From Oscheius dolichura (lineage: Eukaryota; Nematoda; Chromadorea; Rhabditida; Rhabditidae), in contig OW051492.1 of assembly GCA_932521035.1 (NCBI GenBank), positions 3,286,001-3,350,000 on the forward strand: 64,000 nucleotides of DNA, written 5' to 3'. Of this stretch, positions 55,101 through 64,000 are shown piece by piece. Position numbers and translations under genes: made by a program. The first letter of the stretch is position 1, and every line of letters begins with the position of its first letter. The notes below the pieces were generated by a model, which saw nothing but the letters and a program-made list of their open reading frames with translations, was not told the origin of the DNA and ran no database searches.

Positions 55101-58100
55101 ATAGAATGAACAGTAAACATATGTTTAGCCCCGTCGACTAGTTCGTGGACACTAGGCGGAAACGTGAATATGCTAATGAGGCGCGCTGTGTGTGCACACG
55201 GGAGGACGCGGACTCCGTACTTTTGAGAATTCCTCTTTCAATTTAAAGAAATAAAGAATTAGATAATGAGAAAGGGAGCATAGTAAAACGGGAGAAAGAG
55301 ACGAGTGTGATTTAGTAGTATCGGCCAGTAACCGGGAACCAGTTGTGTGACAATCTCTACGCGTCACTTGGAACCGCAGTTAGAAGGCCGGAAACTGTTT
55401 TGTTTATGGCTGACTGACAGCGATCGAAAAAAGTGTGAAAATGACGGATAAATTACCATGAATCCTCCCATTTCGGTGTGTTTTTGTCGACTAGGGAGAG
55501 TCGTCCATCGGAGGCTAAGCCCAGAAGAAGAGGGAGAAGGGGGACACCGCCAGCAGAAGCAGCAGCCTAGAGGCTCTCTCCCCTCCTCCCTTTCTCTTCT
55601 CTGTGTATTCTTGGTACAAGAAAGACAAGCAGCAAGCAAACAGACCACAAATATTGTGTCTGTCCCGCAAAAGGAAGGGCAACGAAAAGGTGCGAGAGAA
55701 AACCGGAGAGAGCCGCGTCTTCCGCCTCCTCCTCCTACACAGGAGGAGATGAGGGAAGAAGAAGACACCACAAAAGGCGATTTTCTTCGGTCTCCGTCTC
55801 GTTAAAACGGGAGCAGGCAGGGTTAAAAGGAGGAAAGACGAGGGGTTATTTTGGGAAGAGGCAGATGAAAACATCCAGAAAAGGAGCCATCAAAACACGT
55901 GGTGGTGGCCGTGGTTATCGAGCCTGGCCGCAGCAAAGAGTGCAGCATTGGAGGGAAATATTTACACCCCCACACCCGTTTCTGCATAAATATTAAATTT
56001 TCTGGATATTGACAGCCTAGAAAGAATAAATAATGGAAAATTGGATAAAATGGGAGAAAAATAAGGGAGGCAGGCCATGGGGAGAGCAGCAGGGAGCGCG
56101 GCGGAAAGTGTCCCCATAAAAGCTCAAAAAAGCTCAATTGCCCACGGTTCCACGTTTTTCGGGGGTCTAGCAATGTTCAGAAGTCCCTCTTCCATAAATC
56201 CATCATAAAAAAAAAGAGGAAAAAGAAACGGGCTGGCTTAAAAAGACCCCAGACGCGCGTGATACCATCTCTCGCCGTTAAGGAGCCTTTAAAAGGTCTC
56301 AAAGAGAAAAATAGACTTCCTCTCCCAGAAGAATTGACCATAAATCTCTTGAAGAAAGTGAAGTGAAGTGATATCGCATGGAAACCGGCTCCAAAAATAG
56401 GGATAGATTGGGGGAGAGAGAAAGGGAGGAGAGGTGTGGACAAGGCCCGCCGCCTGACCGTCAATGGATATCATTCGTAATCAGAGGAGAACGGGTGTGA
56501 CACCTGGGTGTGAAGTGTGGCCACCAACAGAAAGGTGATGTACTTTTTGATGGCTCCCGAATGGTCCTAATGATGTCGATCGATAGGGGCTGTTGGGGGA
56601 GAAAGTAAGTGGCCAAGGACAAAATAAGACGGGACGAGGAGAGAACGAACACCGACAAACACGGAAACAACAGAGAGGGGAGATGGTCAGGGGCACCGGG
56701 GGTCGAGGCCTTTCTCCCCCCTTTAAAAGACTGTCGGACACGTGGGAACAAGTTGGTAATAAAAGGCCGACAGGGAGAGGAGGACGAGATATCCCGGGGG
56801 GTCGGGGCGGGTGATCGGGGGCAGTGGTCCATAAAAGGAAGGGGCAGGGAGATAGCCGAGGGAGACAATAGGCGGCAGAGCAAAGAAGGCGATGACGACC
56901 CTGACCAGCTGGGGGGAGATGTCATTTTCACGCTTCAACAGTAGCAGGAGACCATTTAAATCGACGTCTACTTTTTATCCTCCATTTATGAGGAAGGAGG
57001 AGGAGGGGCCTCCCGTCTGCCCGCCATCTTTGGATCTCGGGGGAAAACCGATAATAACAATAAAAGATACTCTCGAAGACGTTTAGCGAATCGAGACCCC
57101 GGCCGTAAAATGGATAGATAGCAGGAAAACAACTGATCTCTTCTCTACGTCATTTGGCGGTGGTTGCAAAGTTTGCAGAGATTTCGAAGGCTATTTACAG
57201 CAGCTGGACAGAACAGTCTAGACGGGGAGGGGAGGGAGGTGACGGGAGGAGAAACCTATTTCGAAGTTTGAAACATGTTGACCGGGAGGACAAGGTCAAC
57301 ACGTGTGGCTGACGGCGGGAAGGGGGAAGCTTTGAACTTGACTCCTTTGACTCGGAAAGATCAGAAAGGGGTCAAGGGGCCGGGCTTTTTTGTTTTAGAG
57401 AAGGGATGATGGCAGCCTGCCGTTTCTCCTTGGAAATTCCACTAGGAGAACGAAGGCCAGATCGCCTGGAAGGGACTGGAGGTTGATTCATGAAAATTTA
57501 GAGGGGAGGATAGCATTTTAACCTCTCCAAATGAGAACACTACCAGAAGGACGAGGTTCCGACCTTTGGAGAGGGGTTAGAAGAGGCTCTCCCCAACATA
57601 AACGGGGGAAGGAGGTTGATTCGCGTGCCGGCTGGCTCGTAATGATAGTCAAGTTCAGGATGTATTGTGGGAACGGAGCGGCTTGCGGCTGAAATGTCGG
57701 TCAGTGCGATTTCAATGGATTTCGCTCTCTCTCCCCGTGTCACACATCGATCCGAGCATTATATGCTAATGAGGACAAGACAGGGGGGAGTAGACTGGCA
57801 GGAGGAGGACGATGTGTACAAGTGGCGGGAGATAGGGAGAGATTAGATTCACATGGGAGGAGACGAGGGATGGATGGCGGAATGACGGGATACAAAAAGG
57901 CCCCGTCGGCCATGCAAATGACCACCACCGGGGAGAGAGAGAGGGGGGAGAGTCAGCCCGGTGGCGACGGCCGACGGCGTGTACTTTTACGGCGGCGGCG
58001 GCCAAGAAAACGGACAATGCCTCCGCGTCCCTCTCGGTCTCGGCCATTTTGAGGACATAAAAATGAGACAGAACATCATAGCCTTCCTGTCAATAAAAAT

Positions 58101-58920
58101 AAGGAACCATTTCAATTGAGATGATGCCAATAGAAAAACTGGTTCGGCGCTTTTCAAATCAGATGGGCGAAAGGGATAGGTGTGGTCAATTAACCCAGCC
58201 CCGACGCTGATTCATATGGTCAGTCAGATGGGAGGATACTTTTAAATTTAAACTGTCAGGGGCATTCGTTTCGAGACCGAATAAATTTTCATCTTTAAAA
58301 GTTGACCCCTACCCGTCAACCATGTCTCCTCCCTGTTGGTTATAGCCACATCGTCATCGATACGTCCTTTAGAATAGAAAAAATCTACCAGTCATCCCCA
58401 ATTAGTAAGGGAGAGAGACCTAGCCACGTGAATCAGTGTCTCGTTGGTCTGTCATCGAAAGTACAAGAAGACAAGAGCTGGGAAAGTAGGGAGGATGGCC
58501 AGCACGGTTATACTTATCCCTGGAGAGGGATAACCTGATTCAGAATTGAAGGGGGACCAAAAGGGCCCCAAGGGGAAATGGTACGGACTGCCTCGAGGAA
58601 ATTGAAGAAAAGGGCGGTCAACTTTACACCTCCCTTCCCCTCTCTCTCAAAAGGGTCTCTATAGTCGGTAATTTAGGGGTGAAAGCATAACAAAAAAAGG
58701 ATTTTGGTTCTTTTCGGGGTCAAGATTGGAGTTTCAGCTGTGAGCTGAGCCCCGTAATGAACCCCAAATGGGCCTCCAATAAGGAAAAAGAATAAAAGCT
58801 GTGACCCACCTTGGCTTGTTCGAGGACATCAGCCGAGTGCTGCTCCTTCGGCTTGTAGCAGTTTTTACATTTTCCCTTATCAAAGCAATTAGGCTCGAAC
58901 TTGGTACAATTGGCCACCAT
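49124..58920 (-). CDS. MPRIP/outspread homologue (two PH domains, coiled coil)
   Basis: Sixteen minus-strand exons: 58920-58810, 54914-54765, 54719-54562, 54463-54364, 54319-53825, 53705-53598, 52660-52493, 52449-52174, 52059-51931, 51885-51793, 51462-51353, 51310-50971, 50931-50803, 50762-50282, 49393-49339, 49286-49124; 1021 residues, every junction in phase. The N-terminus has the CxKFxxNxFxKxKCxNCxKP motif of myosin phosphatase Rho-interacting protein, then PH1 ([16 protein letters not shown]), an acidic linker, PH2 ([37 protein letters not shown]), an Arg/Ser-rich stretch and a long coiled coil, ending [17 protein letters not shown]. Family members bind F-actin, RhoA and myosin phosphatase, linking stress fibres to contractility. 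The start is set by homology; an acceptor 13-14 nt upstream implies a 5' UTR exon or trans-splicing. First intron 3.9 kb. Confidence 0.92.
49691..49845. repeat. single arm related to the 8-kb fold-back MITE
   Basis: From ACGTTC through CACCGCACCCAAAGACTCAC to ACAAGAAATTGCTGAAAT it matches one arm of the element at 8074-8444, about 155 bp, inside the penultimate-but-one intron of the MPRIP-like gene. No second arm is present, so it is a decayed copy. Confidence 0.75.
53737..53760. repeat. (TA)n microsatellite
   Basis: About ten TA repeats in an intron of the MPRIP-like gene, flanked on both sides by ACGGCTGA-like words. Confidence 0.9.
54915..58809 (-). other. first intron of the MPRIP-like gene
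   Basis: 3.9 kb, far longer than the other introns. No conserved exon or nested gene recognised; many short frames, purine/pyrimidine-skewed blocks and several GGGAGGAY words. A likely place for enhancers or alternative first exons, but nothing specific can be shown. Confidence 0.55.
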
Positions 58921-59300
58921 TTGGGGCCGGCACAACCTCGCCTGAAATTAATTTTAACATAAATTGAACGAGACGGAGAGAAGGAGAGAGAATGCAGAAG
59001 AAATCAGTCAGAATAAGAACGGGTGAATGAATAGGTCCGGGGTGTGACACGGTGCGGTTGACATTATACACGCTGGGTCCGACTGGACGTATGGAGACCA
59101 GAAGGGAGAAAAACTGGGAGAGAGGGGAAGGGAGGTGTAAAGTTGGAAAGAGAGAGGGAAGAGAATAGGAAAGGTGGTAATAGAAATGGGGAAGAGACAC
59201 CACTCGGTGACGGTAGGGAGATACGATGAGTAGTAGAGGATGACACGGGGGGAGGATGGCCAGGAGACTGGCCGGGAGGAGCAAAAGCCAGCAGGCACCC

Positions 59301-59385
59301 GCACCCGTATAGCATCGGCAGCTGGATTTTTATTGATTTGAAAATTCGAAGTGTTTTTATATTCCTGCCGAGACTGTACGGGTGC
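59301..59385. repeat. inverted repeat family GCACCCGTA...TACGGGTGC (copy 2)
   Basis: Arms GCACCCGTATAGCATCGGCA and the complement of GCACCCGTACAGTCTCGGCA around a 45-bp AT-rich centre. Related to the element at 19432-19534; the centre is different in sequence, so mainly the ends are conserved, as in MITEs. Confidence 0.6.
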
Positions 59386-60018
59386 CCGGGCCAGGAGACA
59401 GAGATGAGGAGGGAAAAATAGAAGTGCCCCTGTCTGCGCTTGGCGGCCAGCTGCACTCCCTTGCTCTTACAGGGGCGCCCTTCTCCCATTCTTGGAAAAT
59501 CTCGAAAATAAGTTGTTGTCAAGAAGGCAGAGAGTGACAAACACGTATAAAGTCCAAGAAATGGCCCCGGGTGGATGTATATTGGAGAATATGAGTGGTA
59601 AGGGGATCCTCCCGCCAGGAGAGGCACTGTAAACTCTGTCTCTCCCTCCCTCTCCCTGACGAGGAGGGAAAGCAAAGCCGATTCAAATCCCAGTCAAAAC
59701 CTATTGTCAACCAGAGGATTTTGGACGGGATTAGAGGCGGGAAAGTCATATTGCGGGGCCATATAACCGCTGTATTTTGTACCTGTTTCCAGGTTAGGTA
59801 TCCCACAACGATCCATTTGGCCGCTTCGAAACGGTCAATTGGAAAAAATGACGAGGATTGGTCTCGATTTAATCGAAAATTGGGGTGATGTCGGCGGGAA
59901 AAAACAATAAATGAAACATTGTAAACGGCCGAAAATGGAGCGATGAATAATGGGTGCTATTCTGGAAAACAGTCTCCCGTCTTCGGGCACCCGTTTTTAA
60001 TTTTGCTCTTTAGAGGGC

Positions 60019-60036
60019 AGGGGGGGGGGGGGGGGT
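60019..60036. repeat. poly-G tract
   Basis: A G homopolymer of about 18, after CA and before TACC; potential G-quadruplex or sequencing-error site. Confidence 0.9.
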
Positions 60037-63000
60037 ACCAAAAGAGAGGAAGTTTTCCCCAGCTGCAGTAGCCGGGAAAGTACTCTCCCCCAGCCGTAAA
60101 AGACGGGCCGAAATGGCGCGGGCCGCAAATGTGCTGAAGATTTTGTGTCTAGGGGGAAAAACGACTCGGCGTGACGGAGGAACCAGGGGGGACAGCTTTT
60201 GACGTTACTTTACCCGGGAAAAGAGGGAGAGGCGACGGTTCAAATTGACTATCGGCTGGCCGTGTTTCGCGGGTCTTTTTGGTAACGGGTGATAACGTGA
60301 AGTTGAAGCGCAAAACAAGCAGAGTACGAGGCAGAGAGGCACGGCAAACAGCAGCAAAGGCCGGATACAAGAGGATAAATCTCTCTTTGAGGAGGACACA
60401 GCTTCCGGGACAGTGGAGTTTGTAGAGGGGGTGAACTGTCGAGTGGCAGAGGTGTAGGGAGCAAGTGCCACCCAGAACACACTACTTCACAGGGAACAGC
60501 TTGCCGGGGATCTGCTCTAAACAGCCAGAAATCTCTGGGAAAAATCAATTTTGACGAGGGGGAATTTGTTGGAAAGGGCGAGCTGACCCCGTTGCGAAAT
60601 AGCCGAATGATGAGCAAGGTGTGTGGACAAGGCTTTTTCTTCCCGAAAGGGCGCTGCCATCGGACGGCGGTCAACAGTTTATTTTGACAGAGACTCTGTC
60701 AAAAGGATTCCCCTGGAAAGAACCAGAGGATTACAAGAAACTTGGAATAGAATCTCATTTTCAAAAAAGTTGTAAAGATTACAGGGGAAGAATTGTTAAC
60801 ATTCAAGAAAAGCTGTACTCCAGTAGCCGTAGCCGATTTCCCGGAACTTTGACTTCCTAGGACGCTAGCAAGCTTGTTGGGGTCGTCTCTCCGGGAAGAT
60901 GAAGCTCTCGGGAAAGACAACCAGTCAGAAGATTTGTATTCCAGGGGACCAGGACTACAGAACGAGAAGTTCCCCATTCTAGACTACTTCAATTGGTAAT
61001 CAAGGTAAGACTCTAGGGCACAGAAGAAGCCAATTTTGGGGAAACTTGGTTATTCAACGAAATCTTGGAAAAGGTTGAGAAATAGGCTAGCAGTCGACAG
61101 AATGCCTCGCTGGCTCAGGCTTCCCCCGTCTTCCATAGGTTCTTTAGCAATAGAATGGGGGGAAATGCAGAATGTCTGCAAAGAGAGACAATGAAAAAAG
61201 AGAGGTGAGACTATCAGTTCTTACCGCCTGGGTTGGTCACGAAAAGCCACCCAGCGTATAGGACAAACAGGATTAACGGCCTAGGCCCCGGAGCATCCAC
61301 GGGCAAAATGAGCAAGACGCGCCTGCAGGGGGTACACACGGTTCTATATACACAGGGGTGGAGGGTGGAAGAGAGGGAGCGACGATAAATAGTCGAAAGT
61401 TCCCACACTTTTTTGGAAACAGCTGGGCAGGCGAGAAGAAGGCGGCGGGAGGACGAGACAGGAGCCGGCGAGCCCGCCGGCGTCGGCTCCTTTATCAGCT
61501 GAGAGAAGCGTAATCGTAAAAAGATCTCCCCCTTTTACTAGGACTGGGCAAACAATCCGGTGAAAAAGGGCCTGACCTTGGGTGATCTTTAAACGCCCGG
61601 GAGGAAGAATCCCTGGGAAAGGCTTAACTAACGACAGACCGAGGGACGACCACAGTCCCGGCCAATTTCCCACGCCTAATTTTTTGCTATTTGCTAATCA
61701 ACGAAGCCGTGACAAATCTCACGTGGAAATGAAAACAGAAGCCAGATTTGAATTGTGGACAGATCAAACAAATCAATTGGAAAAGAGGGACTGGGACTGG
61801 GAAGGCCAATATAAACGAATCATCCCCTCATTTGAATTTCCGATTATTCTCATGTTTTTGGAGACATTGAATAGAAATGGAGGAGGGGGAGATGTGAACA
61901 GTTCGCCCAGACAAACCAGAGTAACCAGTGACAAAAGCCACAGAGGTCATAAACACAACTGGGTCAATGAGGTCGGTCTCTATGTCATTGAACCAGTGGG
62001 GAAAGGGGAATGGGAGGAGTGGAATCGCTATTGTTTATTAGATAGAGGACGAAGTTTATGGAGGATTTAGTGGGGAAAAGAAGGAATAAAAAGGCAGGGG
62101 GGAGCTGACCTCCTCTGAGCAGAGAGAGGCACGCACGCGGCCGTCGGTGGCGTTGGGTATCTGTTTATCGGACGATTATCGCTACTATCGCCTGTGAAGG
62201 TCATATTGGGGAGGTTAATAAGAACCACGGGTAGTCTCGGAGAAGTTCGGGTTTCGAGGCGCTTCGTCTCCAGGAGGACGGCTCTCAAATCTCGAATGGC
62301 CCGGGAGCATTTCGACTCCAGTGGGAGGACAAGCTGCCGGCCAGGAGGAGTAGCTCCCGACGTAAACAACTGGCAATTTATCATTTTAAAATGATTTAAA
62401 GGGATTGCCAGGGACCTATTTTTTGGTCAAATTAATCCGATTAGACCAAAAATCACATTGAGGTGAATTTCTGCTCTGCGTTGACTCGCCGGCAATTTTC
62501 CTTAGCGACATCTTATCCGTCTCTTTTTTTCTCTACAAGTAGACACCAAAAACACCTCCGGAGTCCGTTTCGATCGAGTTAAACTCCATTTTTATGTGAA
62601 TTTTTAAAGGTCTAAAAGATGCCCGACCTTTAAAAAAAGATACCCGACCTTTAAATTTATCCAATTAGTTTATCCAATTTAAACCTTTAATCCCCTTGAA
62701 AAGCGTACGTTTCTCGCCATGCAAGCCTCCATTGCAAAAACCGAAAATACCCTCATGATCAGAAAAATGAGGTGAATTTTTTAAGCTAAAGTTGTTTTTA
62801 GTCCCTGACAGTCCCTTTAAATCTTTTTGGAGGTTATTCCTACTGTAAATGTTTCTCAATTGCAGAGCCACTGCGTTCCTCCTCCCTTCCCCCAAATATG
62901 AGTTCTACAAGTGGTGGAGGCCAAGTGGTGTCATGGTACCTTTGTAGCAAATGAATAAAGGATAAAAAGTACCGTAATTCAGAGAAGAGCTTGAAAGACG

Positions 63001-64000
63001 TAAAATAAATCCAAAAATTCATGAAGTGGGACAGATATAGAGCCATTGGAACGCCGGGAGGATTGGAACAGCTGTTTCCAGAACAATGGGACGGGCAGTC
63101 GGCAGAGTCTAGGAGCCGTCTAATTTTAGAGAATGCTTCTAGAGATATAAAACAGGACTAAAAATAACTGGCACTATACGGATTAGTGTGTCAGAGAGTG
63201 GATATGGCATGGCGACAGATTGAGCCAAAAGGGAAACGGGGCGAGGTGCGGCTGACAGCTGACAAAACAAGTGACCATTACATCTCGGGGGTGAGGGGTC
63301 ACGGCATGCCATAAATCTCGGGTAATAAATTTGTGACTCATAGGGAGAGGGAAGACGGTTGATCGGAGCGGGAGGATAAGACAAAGGGAACTCTTGCCTC
63401 TTTAACCGGGAGCACTAAAGCCGAACGGGGAAAGAGGCGGCTTAATGTGTGCTTATGGGTCAATAATCATAGAGCAATGGAGGACGAGGAGTGCGGGGGC
63501 AGGGGGCAGGCTATTCGGACCTATAGAGGACAGTCAAGCACTTCGGGTAAACTAATCTGGGGCCCATTTAAACAGGGGGACAGAGTAGGAAATGAGTAGA
63601 GCCACTGGGGCAGAAGCAACACACAGGCACAAAGACAACAGTGGACAGCTCCGGAGGACGGCAGCGGAAAAAAGGAGGGACGGGAAGACGTCATTTTTCA
63701 GGTTTTCTTAGGCTGCTTTTCACTTAAAGTGATACGATTACAGGCAACTGAGCTGAGCAGAAATTACCGGAGGCGAGGGGGGACGGAACAAGACGACGCG
63801 CTCGGCGTGACCAGCGGATGTTCTACCGGAGAGGAGGATGGAGAGGGAGAGGGGGAGAGTGGAGACGCCACCCTATTGTATCAACTATCAACTACTATAG
63901 GAGATCAAAGGTCGGGTGAGTCCCCCCAATTTGACCGGGAGGATGGCTTACCCCTTTAGCCGCATCTGCCTGTTCGGGGAAGCCTCCGGATGTGGCCGTA

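Larger units (their letters stand above)
58921..64000. other. upstream region of the MPRIP-like gene, no exon recognised
   Basis: Five kilobases without a coding exon that I can support. Holds the inverted repeat at 59.3 kb, the G-run at 60.02 kb and several GGGAGGAT words (for example near 63.06, 63.37 and 63.94 kb). Alternative first exons of the MPRIP-like gene could be here. Confidence 0.4.

Noticed and set aside
1-64000. CRISPR arrays, rRNA genes, bacterial operons or insertion sequences
   Set aside because: None seen; intron-rich genes and the nematode families make a bacterial origin untenable.

Overview
The window comes from a nematode nuclear genome; I cannot name the species. The evidence is a cytosolic MSP-domain sperm protein of the SSP type, a nematode-type serpentine chemoreceptor, several C-type lectin genes (one fused to a vWA domain), very short introns (about 36-50 nt) with TTTCAG-like acceptors, acceptor-like TTTCAG just upstream of several start codons (compatible with spliced-leader trans-splicing), and a perfect DAF-19/RFX X-box in front of BBS1. 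All gene models were built by eye: exons were accepted only when splice sites, reading phase and, where possible, family similarity agreed.

Left part (1-14 kb) is accessory and fast-evolving. It holds a BTB family cluster (one intact-looking partial gene, two decayed copies), a serpentine receptor, a small membrane protein, an SSP sperm gene with a decayed copy beside it, a fold-back MITE with a 9-bp target duplication, and three type II membrane C-type lectins, one of them truncated beside the MITE.

The middle (14-34 kb) has a retinol-dehydrogenase-like SDR gene whose third intron carries, on the opposite strand, a complete six-exon gene with two CCCH zinc fingers. Two tandem HAD-type 5'-nucleotidase III genes follow: a divergent one with a roughly 300-residue acidic serine-rich tail, and a canonical one with two alternative first exons (one mitochondrial-like, one behind a TATA box). 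Then come two small secreted proteins, a FAM76 homologue, a vWA/alpha-kinase with an in-frame TGA just before its last zinc ligands, and a single-pass membrane protein.

Right part (34-64 kb): a secreted-protein gene of unknown family with a truncated tandem copy, a Pmp3/UPF0057 gene convergent with a 12-exon BBS1 gene, tRNA-Leu(AAG), a decayed region on the minus strand, a secreted C-type lectin/vWA gene, a small Ser/Pro-rich gene, and a 16-exon MPRIP/outspread homologue (two PH domains plus coiled coil) with a 3.9-kb first intron. From about 59 to 64 kb I see no coding exon.

There is no operon-like logic across the window. Housekeeping and cytoskeletal or ciliary genes are interspersed with lineage-specific receptor, lectin and secreted families that are duplicating and decaying locally.
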